Shown here piece by piece: positions 1-9,605 of a stretch of 55,090 bases of DNA. The first letter of the stretch is position 1. Every line of letters starts with the position of its first letter. The notes beneath the pieces were generated by a model, which saw only the letters and a list, made by a program, of their open reading frames with translations, searched no databases and had not been told where the DNA came from. A program made the position numbers and the translations under genes. Origin of the DNA: Haloquadratum walsbyi J07HQW2 (GTDB lineage: Archaea > Halobacteriota > Halobacteria > Halobacteriales > Haloferacaceae); the NCBI RefSeq assembly GCF_000415985.1, contig NZ_KE356561.1, positions 797,641-852,730 on the forward strand, given 5' to 3'.

Positions 1-1
1 G

Positions 2-796
2 TCGCGACTAGAGGCGGTCGCTCGCGAGCTCACTAACCGATACGATCATTCCACTGGACCACTTCATATTGAATTTCTTGAAGCTGATAATTGGCTCTCG
101 ACACCTATGATTGTTGATGAGAAGTGGTTCGTTAAAGTTATCTCAAAACAAAATTCTGTTGTTCACGCACTTTTAACCGCTGGTCGAAATCTTGGGGCAT
201 TCTCTGCTGGAACCGAAGGCGAGGGGTTTTTTGAGCATTTTACAACACCACTAGAGATGGCAGAGCACGAGTTCACAGCTGCCAAACGAATGCGTGACCT
301 TGGATTAAATACTCCTAAGCCAATTGAAACGTTTGAGGTGGATAATCTGGGCATTCTCGTCTCTGAGTATCTTCCGGATTTCCAGACGCTTGATGCGGTT
401 GACCGACAGACAGAGACTGATATTGCACCAGTTATTTTCAGGATGCTACGACAGATGCATGAAGACGGACTGTATCACGGCGACCTCCGTTCAGAAAATA
501 TTCTTCTGTATGAGAGTGATGTATATTTCATTGATGTCACGAATGTAAATGAAGAGAGCGTTGCTGATGCGATGGCATATGATATTGCTTGCGCATTAGG
601 AGCACTTGAACCGCATCTCGGTGCCAAATCGACTATCGATGCAGCTCTTTCGTCGTACACACTCTCAGAACTTCTAGTAGCAGCACGCTTCCTTGATTTT
701 GTCAATATTCGCCCGGATCATGACTTTGATTCCGCTGTCCTCAAAGGTGAAATTGGAACCCGAGCTGCATCTGCTGAGTCAAATCCAGCAGCATAA
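2..796 (+). CDS. Protein-kinase-like (RIO/LPS-kinase type) protein, 5' truncated by window edge
   Basis: The reading frame is open from base 2, before the first ATG at 107, so the N-terminus lies outside the window. The visible part is about 264 residues. It shows a WFVKVI segment that can serve as the nucleotide-binding Lys strand and a clear catalytic loop HGDLRSEN near residue 159. An IDVTN segment follows in the place of the usual DFG metal-binding motif. This is the layout of atypical kinases of the RIO/lipopolysaccharide-kinase group found in archaea. The substrate is not evident. The next 800 bases hold no gene, so no operon partner is visible downstream. The kinase-fold call is fairly secure; the biological role is unknown. 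Confidence 0.75.
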   Translation, partial: SRLEAVARELTNRYDHSTGPLHIEFLEADNWLSTPMIVDEKWFVKVISKQNSVVHALLTAGRNLGAFSAGTEGEGFFEHFTTPLEMAEHEFTAAKRMRDLGLNTPKPIETFEVDNLGILVSEYLPDFQTLDAVDRQTETDIAPVIFRMLRQMHEDGLYHGDLRSENILLYESDVYFIDVTNVNEESVADAMAYDIACALGALEPHLGAKSTIDAALSSYTLSELLVAARFLDFVNIRPDHDFDSAVLKGEIGTRAASAESNPAA

Positions 797-1604
797 CGAC
801 CGCAGTATTTCTGATTCGTTAGTTGATAATATATCACTAAGTGTAATATATGTGATGTACTCATGAGATCGGTGGGAGTCATCACTATTGCACACCCTGG
901 CCTAAGTAATAGTAGTCATTATCTCAAGTTCAAAGAGAGGTGTGGGTGAGAACCCAGAGTGGAACCGGAAGGTGAAAGGGTGGAGGCGAAGGCGACGCAG
1001 TGAAGAGCGGAGGCGAGTGGTAACCGCAGCGGACCCCGAAACACTGCGGTGTGAATGTGATGCGGTGTGCGGTTGTTAGATTTGCCGACTCGACGAGAAA
1101 AGCGTCTTGTGTCGGCATATAACCAAAGAATGTGTATCCGGATAAACCCACCGAGTGACTGCTTGTGAAGTACCTCGGGGGCAAGCCCCCCTCCCTGTGT
1201 CGACCGCACTACCCCAGCAAGGGAATTTCAGTCCTCCCGATGTTTCCCTTTTCAGTGAGGAATCGGCTGGAAGTAACACCAGAACACACCGCACCGCACC
1301 GCAGCGTCCGTGGGAGTCGGAGTCGGTCACTGCCACTCCACCGTGACCATGCCCGGTGAAACCTCTGTCCCCGTCGCACTGCCACTGGCGGGTGTCGAGA
1401 GGGGCCACATTTCCAGACTGCTGCAGCCAGCAGTAGATGAAGGTCGGTAATATGTCTATGAGATTTTCTGGCTGTACCCTTTATAACTCATGTAGCGTCA
1501 TCACTGTGTATATCGGCTTCACCCTCTCGGTCTCGAGGTCACATCAGTACAGTATCAAAGCCCTGACTACTGACCCCGAAGCACTTGCCTCGTTTATGTG
1601 TAGA
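797..1604. other. Gene-free GC-rich island, probably decayed mobile DNA
   Basis: No credible gene is visible in these 808 bases. Bases from about 935 to 1440 are clearly richer in G+C than the AT-rich DNA on either side. All frames there give Arg/Pro/Ser-rich translations unlike the acidic proteins of this genome. Around 1174-1187 there is a GGGGG-caa-GCCCCC hairpin resembling transposon-end palindromes. I read the block as a remnant of an inserted element, but I could not identify the element. Confidence 0.45.
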
Positions 1605-2057
1605 TTATTTGAAACTCTGTCGGAGCGCCGACTCAAGATTATCAAGTTCATCGTCTAGATTGCGCTTAAAATAGCGTTCAACACCTGGAACACGACCATC
1701 AACGACAAATTCATTGATTAACCGAGTAATATCCCCCGTCTCATTGCGTTCAATTGTGTGCTCACCGGTAACATTCATCATTGATGATTTTCCAACAAAC
1801 TTGACATGCGTTGGCGGATCTCTTTCAACATCTTCCGTGTCAACTGTTGCTGTCGAGTCAATGAGTGGAATCGGCAGCGCCACCTCCCATGTAGCTGATG
1901 TTGGTACGTTATCATCATTAGTATTGAGTGAGTTATCAACCTCATACGTATCTACAACACTAATCGCGTCCGCCCGTTTCGATGGGTCAGCAATAAACTC
2001 CCACACATCTGAAGGCGATACCGTGAATTCGAAGACACGCCTGACCCGTACTGTCAT
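1605..2057 (-). CDS. SRPBCC-superfamily protein (polyketide cyclase / CoxG-like)
   Basis: The protein has about 150 residues. The N-terminal strand VRVRRVFEFTVSPSDVWEFI and the following DPSKRADAI are the typical start of the START/Bet v1-like (SRPBCC) ligand-binding fold. The C-terminal half ends in a long helix (ERYFKRNLDDELDNLESAL), as expected for this fold. The Met at 2057 is preferred over the upstream Met at 2072 because the conserved strand begins directly after MTV. These proteins bind hydrophobic ligands, but the ligand cannot be told from sequence. The gene stands alone between two stretches of mobile-element debris. Confidence 0.75.
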   Translation of the reverse strand: MTVRVRRVFEFTVSPSDVWEFIADPSKRADAISVVDTYEVDNSLNTNDDNVPTSATWEVALPIPLIDSTATVDTEDVERDPPTHVKFVGKSSMMNVTGEHTIERNETGDITRLINEFVVDGRVPGVERYFKRNLDDELDNLESALRQSFK

Positions 2058-2208
2058 ACCGCGATTATACATGGCGGTGATAAAAATACTACGTCATCAG
2101 AACTTATCGAATCAAAATGTGCGTCAGGGTGATTCTTTGAGACCAATCTGGGAGAGAATCATTGTTTGCTTTGATTTTTGATTCGTGTAGCCAAAATTTA
2201 TAACCGAT

Positions 2209-2410
2209 GTGAACTCTCCCGACCTACTCACTCACGGCTCGTCGCCGTTCGCTCCTTACCGACGGGGCTTCCAGCGAAGCCGACGTTTCCGTCAATGTCT
2301 GCCCAGATGCAGATGCAGATGCAAATGCAGGCTCAGAGAGGCTTATTCGTCGTGAGGCGTGGTGTGGCGTCCACAGCCCGCTCTACTCTACTCCCTCCAC
2401 AGAGCTGAAC
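2209..2410 (-). pseudogene. Remnant of TnpB C-terminal tail with terminal palindrome
   Basis: Read on the minus strand this encodes a Ser/Thr/Glu-rich tail ending in SERRRAVSE and a stop, like the last residues of haloarchaeal IS200/IS605 TnpB proteins. The palindromic end (about 2209-2276) matches in pattern the copies at 17557, 18315, 46213 and 53726: GTGAACT...CCTACTCACTCAC... followed by a CTTACCGACGGGGCTT arm. No TnpB catalytic region remains upstream. The (CAGATG) tract near 2305-2325 looks like microsatellite drift within the tail. Confidence 0.6.
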
Positions 2411-2500
2411 AGTTCTGAATTGGGATTTCCTATGCTCTTTCGAGCCATTTGCATCCGCGCTATATCGCGTATCATCAGGTTATCTATAGTTTGTGTTTTC

Positions 2501-2564
2501 GGGCGTGTCCCTTTCCCTCCATACTCGCTCACTTCGCTCGCTCCCTGAGGAAGGGGCTACGCCC
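2501..2564 (-). repeat. Orphan transposon-end palindrome, variant type
   Basis: GGGCGT pairs with ACGCCC as the outer stem and CCCTTTCC with GGAAGGGG as the inner stem. A near copy lies at 46771-46830, where it abuts the broken end of a TnpB fragment. The central TACTCGCTCACTTCGCTC block resembles that of the other TnpB tails in this window, so I treat it as a right-end variant of the IS200/IS605 group. Confidence 0.6.
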
Positions 2565-2697
2565 TTGAATTTACATAAAATCATCTACTGTATTACATAA
2601 ATGGGCATATCAGAAACTACTAGATTAATATCGTCAATAACTGATAGTGCGGCAAGGATAAGATATTAACAGACTGAAAAAATTACTCGACTGAATA

Positions 2698-2922
2698 CTA
2701 TCCACGAGTTATGCGCCATGTTGTTGATCTTGCCCGACCCCATTTCTCGATATCAACATCATCGGATTTCTCCGCCAACTGGGGTAGTCGTGCTCCGACT
2801 TGTTTCGCCGAGAGGTCAATTGCGTCGGCGATATTTTTCGCACGGAAATATCGTTCTCCCGCAGCGACGCTATCGCGCAAGTACGCGACGATTTGTCGTT
2901 CCTCTTCGGTGTATTTACTCAT
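2698..2922 (-). CDS. Small haloarchaeal winged-helix protein (DUF7123-like)
   Basis: A protein of 74 residues: MSKYTEEERQIVAYLRDSV, then FRAKNIADAIDLSAKQVGAR, then KWGRARSTTWRITRG. The helix - recognition helix - wing order is that of a compact winged helix-turn-helix, with the basic wing RARSTTW likely touching DNA. From memory it matches a family conserved in haloarchaea and annotated as DUF7123. No operon partner is visible. Its target is unknown. Confidence 0.75.
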   Translation of the reverse strand: MSKYTEEERQIVAYLRDSVAAGERYFRAKNIADAIDLSAKQVGARLPQLAEKSDDVDIEKWGRARSTTWRITRG

Positions 2923-3237
2923 CAGTACGATGGTATGTGGGGATTGGGCTTAATCGTTTCTTGTCTGTTCAGTTTGCGCACAAGTTCACACCCCACTGGT
3001 CAATAATCAATGAATCTAAATATTTCAGCGAGAGTTCCACGGGTCACCCGACCTGTGGTCGTTTACAGATATGGAAGTATCTCAGAGTATGAAATTCATT
3101 GCTGGTATGACTCAATTGACACGTTCTCGATAGAAAGTGTAGTGTGACGATTATGATCAATTGAGGGTAATTGGTAATATAGCGCTGCTATCGTCTTGCT
3201 TCGGCGATTTTTTTACCTTCCTCATCGTCGGATTAAC
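2923..3237. other. Divergent intergenic region, no gene seen
   Basis: About 315 AT-rich bases between the divergently transcribed small winged-helix gene and the K+ channel gene. Promoters for both must lie here. I found no confident operator or RNA gene. Confidence 0.5.
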
Positions 3238-4899
3238 ATGGCGCCTAACACCCAACAGCCAATTTCACCTACGAGACGGCGACTTGGGCTATATATTCTT
3301 ACTGCATCTGGTTCTATTATACTTTTTACTGCACTGTATCAATGGTCAATGGCAACGTTTGAGGGCATTTCTGTGAGTTGGATTGAGGCACTTCATGTCG
3401 TTGTCGAGACATTCACTACTACAGGGTATGGTGAGGACGCTGATCAATGGAGTTCAACACCTGTGCTTGCGCTTTCGATATTTATGCAATTGACTGGGGT
3501 TGCATTCATCTTCACTACGCTGCCGTTATTTGTTGTTCCACTCGTTGAACGAGCACTTGAGCGGAGTCCGCCAACAACAACGACACTTGAAGATCATGTT
3601 GTTGTCTCTGCGTTTACCGACCGCGGGGCAGTCCTTGTCAATGAGCTACAATCACAAAGTGTCTCACATGTTGTGATTGAACCTGATCGGAATCGAGCAG
3701 TCGAACTTACTCAGCAAGGGTATGAGGTGATACATGGTGACCCTGAGTCAGTTGATACATTGGCAAGTGCAAATGTATCGACAGCTCGTGCCCTCGTTGC
3801 TGATGGAGATGACCGTCGGAATGCAAGTGTGATCCTCGCAGCACGTGAATTGACGAGTGAGCTTCGAATTGTGAGCTTTGCCGAGGATCCGCAGGTAACC
3901 GATTATCACGAGTACGCTGGTGCTGACCAGGTCGTTTCCCCAAGGCAGTTGCTAGGCAAGACTCTTGCACAAAAGGCTGCATCACCAATCGCATCAAAAT
4001 TTAACGAGGCAATTCCGATTGGTGATGACTTTGAGATTGCGGAAGTGCTTATTCATCCTGATAGCACGCTTGTCGGAAAGAAGATCATCAACAGCGAGGT
4101 TGGTCAACGAACTGGTGTTAATATAATTGGAATTTGGTTTCGTGGTGAATTCGTCTCACCACCATCACCAGAAGCTGAACTTGATGAACATTCTGTGTTA
4201 GTCGTCACCGGAACTGAAGATCAGCTCGAACGACTCCGTGTGCTTGCACAGTCACAGACACGACGACATCGACGTGGGCGCGTCATTGTTGCTGGATATG
4301 GTGAAGTTGGTCGATGTGCTGGTGAGACACTTGAGTCTGCAAATCTCACGCATGTTATTATTGACCGAGATCAATCCGACACTGGCAGTGTCGATGTGGT
4401 CGGGGACGTGACGAATGCTGAGACATTACACGAGGCGGAAATTGAAAACGCTGAGAGTGTTCTCCTTGCGATTGATGATGACACGACAGCTATCTTTGCA
4501 ACGCTTGTCATCTCACAAGTGTCTCCTCAAACGGAGATTATCGTCCGGGCAAATGATGCTGAGAGCGTTCCCAAGCTCTATCATGCCGGAGCTGAATATG
4601 TCCTCGCGTTATCGACCGTCAGTGGTCGTATTCTGGCATCAAGTCTGACCGAGCAGGATGTCATTGTCGCACAATCACAGATTGAGGTTGTTCGTACCGA
4701 CGCTCCAGGACTTGCTGGACGATCGCTTATTGAGGCGGATGTCCGGGCGCAAACAGGAAGTACGGTTGTTGCCGTAGAGCGTGATGATGAACTGCAAACC
4801 AACATTGGTCCGGATTTTGTAATTCAAGAGACAGACACAGTCGTTGTTGTTGGCACTGATGCTGGGATTAGGAGATTTAACGAACTGGCATCAACCTGA
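3238..4899 (+). CDS. Two-RCK potassium channel protein (TrkA/Kch-like)
   Basis: About 553 residues starting from the Met at 3238. Residues 15-110 form two transmembrane helices flanking a pore loop with the K+ selectivity filter TTTGYGED (60-67). After this come two RCK/TrkA-N Rossmann domains, starting near HVVVSAF and RVIVAGYGEVG (the classical GxGxxG-like nucleotide loop). Each is followed by a TrkA-C domain. This is the plan of MthK/Kch-type gated K+ channels with a tandem RCK module, placed in the cell membrane. K+ handling is central to a salt-in halophile. The upstream in-frame ATG at 3196 would add 14 basic residues and looks less likely. It ends convergently with cox3. Confidence 0.9.
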   Translation: MAPNTQQPISPTRRRLGLYILTASGSIILFTALYQWSMATFEGISVSWIEALHVVVETFTTTGYGEDADQWSSTPVLALSIFMQLTGVAFIFTTLPLFVVPLVERALERSPPTTTTLEDHVVVSAFTDRGAVLVNELQSQSVSHVVIEPDRNRAVELTQQGYEVIHGDPESVDTLASANVSTARALVADGDDRRNASVILAARELTSELRIVSFAEDPQVTDYHEYAGADQVVSPRQLLGKTLAQKAASPIASKFNEAIPIGDDFEIAEVLIHPDSTLVGKKIINSEVGQRTGVNIIGIWFRGEFVSPPSPEAELDEHSVLVVTGTEDQLERLRVLAQSQTRRHRRGRVIVAGYGEVGRCAGETLESANLTHVIIDRDQSDTGSVDVVGDVTNAETLHEAEIENAESVLLAIDDDTTAIFATLVISQVSPQTEIIVRANDAESVPKLYHAGAEYVLALSTVSGRILASSLTEQDVIVAQSQIEVVRTDAPGLAGRSLIEADVRAQTGSTVVAVERDDELQTNIGPDFVIQETDTVVVVGTDAGIRRFNELAST

Positions 4900-5102
4900 A
4901 GAGGACACTAAATGTAATGTTGTGACTCAAGTTTCGGTCAATGTGTGCATGTTGTGTTTTTATTGACGGAGAAATCCTGTTGAGAGAATGACTGTGATTA
5001 CCTTGGAGACCCGCACTATGATTATGATCAACAAGCGAGTCTAAGATTTAACAGTTAGTATGTACCATCGCAAATAATTGATATTAGATAACTAATCTAC
5101 GT

Positions 5103-5957
5103 TCAGACCTCAGCGCCAAGATACAGGACGACGACAAGGAAAATCCAGACAACATCAACAAAGTGCCAGTACATAGACGCAGTACTAACGGATACGTGCC
5201 GATCAGCGGAGTACTGTCCAAGCAACCCACGGAGTGTTACAACTCCGATCAACACCGCTCCAAGACTCACGTGAATTCCATGCAACCCTGTTAATCCGAA
5301 GAATGCTGATGCGAAGATGCCTGAGGTGAGTGTGAACCCCTCATGGATAATAAACTCATAGTATTCATATACTTGTCCACCAATGAACACGACTCCAAGC
5401 AAAAGCGTTCCTAAAAGACCGCCAATGAATTTCTTTCGCTTATCATTTCGAATTGCAACATGTGCATAATGAAGGGTTACAGATGATGCAATCAATAACG
5501 TCGTATTAATCAATACAAGTGATCCTGTGAGAGTCGGAATGCCAACAAAAATCGAACTCCAGTTACCAGCGCGTATATAAAAGTAGTATCCAAATAATGC
5601 TCCGAATGTTGCGAGTTCAGATCCAAGAAATGCTAACATCCCCCAGCGGAGTTTATTTGCGCTTTGCCCGCTTGATTCCCGTGACCAGAAATGACTGACA
5701 AAGGCATGATATACCCAGCCGTATAGACCAGCAAGAAAGATACCAACAGCAACAACCATTGTTGCAGGACCTACCATCGGTCCAACAAGTCCACTGCCAC
5801 TCTGCCCTAAAATGTATAATGCTGCTGCCACATATACACTCGCCGCCCCAGCTGCAGTGACGAATGGCCACCAACTCGCTTCGCCAAACCCCCGAGGCCA
5901 GTCCTCAACTGCAGGGAGATGATGCCCATGATCATCCTGTGCTTCTTCGGTACCCAT
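5103..5957 (-). CDS. cox3: Cytochrome c oxidase subunit III (heme-copper oxidase)
   Basis: About 284 residues with seven hydrophobic helices. The conserved family segments are present: WPFVTAAGAASVYVAAALY early, KLRWGMLAFLGSELATFGALF in the middle and GLHGIHVSLGAVLIG / YWHFVDVVWIFLVVVLYLG at the end. The last two carry the His/Glu pattern typical of COX3. It acts in the membrane as the third core subunit of the terminal oxidase. The Met at 5957 is chosen over 5978 because AGGGAG lies just upstream of it. Subunits I and II are not in this window, so the gene is separated from the rest of the oxidase or in a partial cluster. Confidence 0.93.
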   Translation of the reverse strand: MGTEEAQDDHGHHLPAVEDWPRGFGEASWWPFVTAAGAASVYVAAALYILGQSGSGLVGPMVGPATMVVAVGIFLAGLYGWVYHAFVSHFWSRESSGQSANKLRWGMLAFLGSELATFGALFGYYFYIRAGNWSSIFVGIPTLTGSLVLINTTLLIASSVTLHYAHVAIRNDKRKKFIGGLLGTLLLGVVFIGGQVYEYYEFIIHEGFTLTSGIFASAFFGLTGLHGIHVSLGAVLIGVVTLRGLLGQYSADRHVSVSTASMYWHFVDVVWIFLVVVLYLGAEV

Positions 5958-5962
5958 ATAGA

Positions 5963-5968
5963 CTCCCT
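5963..5968 (-). promoter_or_regulatory. Shine-Dalgarno-like site deciding the cox3 start
   Basis: On the minus strand AGGGAG lies about six bases before the ATG at 5957. It also lies downstream of the alternative ATG at 5978, so it supports the internal start. Confidence 0.55.
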
Positions 5969-6097
5969 TGCGATTCAATGATTAAAAACCCACTCAAAGC
6001 CGTATCTATACGATCTGATACACGGTGCGAGACCACTGACTCATCTGCTATAATAACAGAAACACAGATTGATCATGAGACAGTCTCACGATCAATA

Positions 6098-7171
6098 TCA
6101 ATCAGCACTTGTTGGACGTCGGTGATACGGTTCTTCAGCAATCCGTGTACGAAGCTGTTTGAGCACCTCACGATCAGTCGTTCCTGACATTTCTTCGACA
6201 ACCGCAAATACTTCTTCGCGAGAAACCTTCACATCTGTCTCAGAGAGAGCATCCTCAGGGCGTGACAGGAGTTCACGAAGGGTACCAACGGCTAATAAAA
6301 ATGGAATTGCCCATGCTTCAAGCGTATTCCCATCTTGAAGTGGGATTGTTTCAAGATACGTTTGAGCATCATCAAGAAACGAACCAGCAAGTGACGCTGT
6401 CCGCCGAACGACAGTCGCGGCGCCAGCCTCATGTTCGGGATCAACGAGTTCACCCTGTGGGACATCCTCATCATCAAGCCACTCAGCTGGAAGATAGATA
6501 TTATCCTCATCGGTATAGTCATCATAGACATCTTTTGAGACATTCACCAACTGCAGTAATAATCCAAACTCCTCTGCTGTTTCATATAGCCGTTGTCGTC
6601 GTTCTGAGGCGATTCCATCTCGTGTGAGAAGATTTGTGATGAGATTTCCAACTGTTCCTGCCGCATAATAGCAGTATTCTTCAAGTTCCTCACGCGTCTG
6701 AATGCGGAGTCCGCCATCATTGGAATATCGATCGACGAAGGTGGTCATTCCCTGGACAAGCTCTCTTGCCGGTGGAATGATAGCTGTTTGAACCTCGTCA
6801 GGAAGCGCTTCAAACGTACGAAGAACACGGGGCGCATCACGAACAACGGCCCAGTCATCATTCAATTCACCGGCCGGAAGATGCGGCTTTACAGCAGACG
6901 CAAAGGCAACAGCGTCTGTTTCACTTTCAGGATCAAGCGCAGCATCATACATCTCAAGTAACTCTGCTTGTGTTTCTGATGAGATATGTGAGGCATCCTC
7001 AATTGTATCCGCAATCCGACAAACAAGGTAGCCAAGACAAATATACGACGACATCGGTTCCTCAAGAACGTCGACGGTAAGCGCGAAAGTCCGTGAGACG
7101 CCCTGCACCGACCTATGGCACCAATTTAAATCAGCCTGGTCGACTCTCGGGTGGTCATCCTGCTGAGACAT
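6098..7171 (-). CDS. Squalene synthase family protein (farnesyl-diphosphate farnesyltransferase)
   Basis: A protein of 357 residues. The first Asp-rich motif ADTIED (residues 54-59) sits after SRTFALTVDVLEEP...YLVCRI, which resembles the eukaryotic squalene synthase pattern SRSFA...YLVLRALDTVED more than phytoene synthase. The second motif DVYDDYTDEDN (about 214-224) binds the second diphosphate through Mg2+. The enzyme joins two farnesyl diphosphates head to head, giving squalene, an abundant haloarchaeal membrane lipid. It lies upstream of cox3 on the same strand with about 140 bases between, so co-transcription is possible but unproven. Phytoene synthase is the alternative. Confidence 0.85.
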   Translation of the reverse strand: MSQQDDHPRVDQADLNWCHRSVQGVSRTFALTVDVLEEPMSSYICLGYLVCRIADTIEDASHISSETQAELLEMYDAALDPESETDAVAFASAVKPHLPAGELNDDWAVVRDAPRVLRTFEALPDEVQTAIIPPARELVQGMTTFVDRYSNDGGLRIQTREELEEYCYYAAGTVGNLITNLLTRDGIASERRQRLYETAEEFGLLLQLVNVSKDVYDDYTDEDNIYLPAEWLDDEDVPQGELVDPEHEAGAATVVRRTASLAGSFLDDAQTYLETIPLQDGNTLEAWAIPFLLAVGTLRELLSRPEDALSETDVKVSREEVFAVVEEMSGTTDREVLKQLRTRIAEEPYHRRPTSAD

Positions 7172-7520
7172 TCGGGGTAGTATGCCAATATGAAGTAAGG
7201 ATTAAAAAGGTTCGCGGGAGGGAACGGTAACTTGGTATCTCTCAGTGTGTATTACCTCAACCAATGAAATAACTGAATGTATTATCGATGCTGTGTGGCG
7301 TATAGGTATCATAATACTGAATATAATTTTATTCGTTCAACTCTAGAAAGTAATCCGTCAGCAACATAGAGCGTATGTTAGAAATAGTCGTTACTAGTAT
7401 AGATATAAACATAATAGTTGTACATACAGTGATTATTTATCAACTATATAAATATTAATTGACTACACTGCTCGTGACACGACCGGTAGATACGACTATC
7501 TCGGTATCTAAACACCTGAT
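7172..7520. other. Divergent intergenic region, AT-rich
   Basis: About 350 very AT-rich bases between squalene synthase and the following small gene, both of which must be promoted from here. The translations of the open frames on the minus strand are Cys/His-rich and shadow the small gene. No RNA gene was recognised. Confidence 0.5.
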
Positions 7521-7802
7521 ATGGTTGCGAATGAGACAGAAGCCGATGGCATCGTGGCACGATATCGTGAAACCGAGACCGAACGTGTGCTTGAGTTTGA
7601 AGCAGAGACTGGCGGACAAACAGCTGCAGTTGCACAGAATATAGAGGGATATGCAATGTTGAAGGTACGACCTGACGCAAACGGCGATGAACTGGAGCGA
7701 TATTATGGATTTGATATGGCACTTGATCACGCCGCAGAATTGCTTAGTGTGAATGTCCATGAGCTTCCAATCCCCGAACCTGCTGCGGATATGGGGATGT
7801 AA
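7521..7802 (+). CDS. Small conserved haloarchaeal protein (DUF7111-like)
   Basis: A protein of 93 acidic residues. The pattern includes AVAQNIEGYAMLKVRPDANG, DELERYYGFDMALDHAAELL and the C-terminal PEPAADMGM. I remember this as a family widespread in haloarchaea (DUF7111). It is probably a single alpha/beta domain with no catalytic motif I can recognise. The function is unknown. It stands alone between squalene synthase and the lipid enzyme. Confidence 0.75.
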   Translation: MVANETEADGIVARYRETETERVLEFEAETGGQTAAVAQNIEGYAMLKVRPDANGDELERYYGFDMALDHAAELLSVNVHELPIPEPAADMGM

Positions 7803-8004
7803 TTTACAGTCATATTTGACTTGAGAATTAAGTTTAATCTGCGATTATCTCACCCTAGTATAACCAGACACAGGACGAGTCATTCAAATATCGTTTAGAG
7901 CTCGGAGAAAGAACTTATACGCCCTGTATCACTCGATAATATTCACCTTGGGAGTCAATAGCTGATACTACCGACTTTGATCCCACCTCAATCAGTTGTA
8001 TCTA

Positions 8005-8703
8005 TCATTCACGCCGCCAGTAAAATCGCGGTCCCAATACGAGATAAGCGAGTGATAAAAACAGCAATCCGAAGGCGAATCCTTCTCCGAGCGTGCCGGC
8101 AATGCGATGTCCAAACGGTCCGCTCAATCCAATAGCTGCTAGTTGAACAGCCCCCATCACAATGGCATCCTGGGCATGAAGATCAGGGTACGTAATTGGC
8201 GCGAGCATAAGCGCTGTCAGAATTATTACAAGCAAAGAAAGAATAACTGGATTCGTGAATCCAGCAAGCACGCCGGCAGCAAGAACTGTTGCTGCTAATG
8301 TTGTTTGGACGCCCTCAGTCTCAGCACTTGCACTATCGTAGGCTGTATACAAACCCAGTCGTGTTACTGCAGCGGCGACAAATAGAGCTGTGCCGGCAAG
8401 AGCGAGCCCCCACCAGTCCGATTGACTCCATACGTCGAGAATTGCTACCGCAGCTACTGACGCTGGTGCAACGCCGAATGAGGCAACATCTGCGAGTGAG
8501 TCAAGATACTCACCGACAGCTGTCCCTCCACGACGACGAGCAACAACTCCATCAAGCGCATCGGCAATCGCTGCAAGTAAGATGAGCCGTGCGGCAAGTG
8601 TGATGTTTACTGTTGCGGCTACTGTAGCAAGAAATCCAACGGCGGCATTGGCGATAGTCACGACGTCGGCAAGTCCAACCCGACCGACGAACCGTGGTTT
8701 CAT
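8005..8703 (-). CDS. pssA: CDP-alcohol phosphatidyltransferase, probably archaetidylserine synthase
   Basis: A protein of 232 residues that is mostly membrane helices. The signature DxxDGxxAR...GxxxDxxxD is complete: D48, D51-G52, A55-R56, G64, D68, D72. The segment after it, DSLADVASFGVAPA, is typical of the PssA branch. The enzyme would transfer the archaetidyl group from CDP-archaeol to L-serine (or another alcohol) at the inner membrane face, using Mg2+. C-terminal helices fit the six-TM family plan. Archaetidylglycerol or archaetidylinositol phosphate synthase are the alternatives. Confidence 0.85.
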   Translation of the reverse strand: MKPRFVGRVGLADVVTIANAAVGFLATVAATVNITLAARLILLAAIADALDGVVARRRGGTAVGEYLDSLADVASFGVAPASVAAVAILDVWSQSDWWGLALAGTALFVAAAVTRLGLYTAYDSASAETEGVQTTLAATVLAAGVLAGFTNPVILSLLVIILTALMLAPITYPDLHAQDAIVMGAVQLAAIGLSGPFGHRIAGTLGEGFAFGLLFLSLAYLVLGPRFYWRRE

Positions 8704-8912
8704 ACTCTCAGCAATTCAGAGGACCAATTTACCTCTTTACATTCGCATATTTCGATTGTAGTTACTGACGATAATTACAATTGCTAACATGCACTGCCCG
8801 AAAGGTAATAAAACGCTAATCGATAGACGAAGTCATTATTTAGGATCTTAACAATCGTCATTAAATATTCTTACTAATAAGTGATATACCCTTCGCGCTT
8901 TCATAAGTATGC

Positions 8913-9386
8913 ATGAATAATAAAATAGTGAATGACGTAGATGGTCCCTCACGTCGGCAGGTTCTCGCATCACTCGGTGCTAGTGCCAGTGCTGTTATCA
9001 CAACGGGTATGGCTGGGTGTCTCGGTAGCTCTATGTCTGAAAGCGGTGATGCATACGATATCGGAATGACAGCAATCGCATATACACCACAGGAGATTAC
9101 AGTTACAGTCGGTGAAAGTGTTGTGTGGCAGAACACCAGTTCCCGTGGTCACACAGTTACGGCATATGAATCAGGGATCCCTGATGAAGCATCATTTTTT
9201 GCAACTGGTGGATATGAGACTGAGGATGCTGCTCGTGAGGCATTTCGGAATGATCTGGGTGGGCTAATTGATGGAGGTGAAACCTGGGAATATACCTTTG
9301 ATATACCAGGGACGTATGAATACCTCTGTATCCCACATGAACAGCAGGGCATGATTGGGACTGTCATCGTCGAGTCTACTGGGTGA
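8913..9386 (+). CDS. Halocyanin-like blue copper lipoprotein
   Basis: A protein of 157 residues. The N-terminus has a twin-arginine motif (SRRQVLA, residues 13-19), a hydrophobic stretch and a lipobox AGC with Cys36. This implies Tat export and lipid anchoring outside the cell membrane. The rest is one cupredoxin domain. The type-1 copper ligands are His80 (RGHT), Cys139 (YLCIPH), His142 and Met147, in the normal order. Such proteins carry electrons between membrane complexes, possibly to the terminal oxidase. The gene is divergent from pssA and monocistronic. Confidence 0.9.
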   Translation: MNNKIVNDVDGPSRRQVLASLGASASAVITTGMAGCLGSSMSESGDAYDIGMTAIAYTPQEITVTVGESVVWQNTSSRGHTVTAYESGIPDEASFFATGGYETEDAAREAFRNDLGGLIDGGETWEYTFDIPGTYEYLCIPHEQQGMIGTVIVESTG

Positions 9387-9605
9387 TTGAACCGCCGGAT
9401 ATGATATTCTAAATTATAGAATACTGATTGAACTGAGTTTCTTTATATCGTATATCCGCTCCGTCCGGATCCGTCATGCGTCTCAGTTTAATTGCTGATT
9501 AAATCACTATTGGCATATGATATCGCAATATATCAACTATTGGCTATCTGATTTTACTTCTATTAGCAGATATCGCACCTCAATAGTGATTGATGCTCGA
9601 TAATA

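Noticed and set aside
919-1408. Overlapping frames on both strands in the GC-rich island
   Set aside because: All are Arg/Ser/Pro/His-rich with no start context or motif; a decayed or non-coding segment explains them better.
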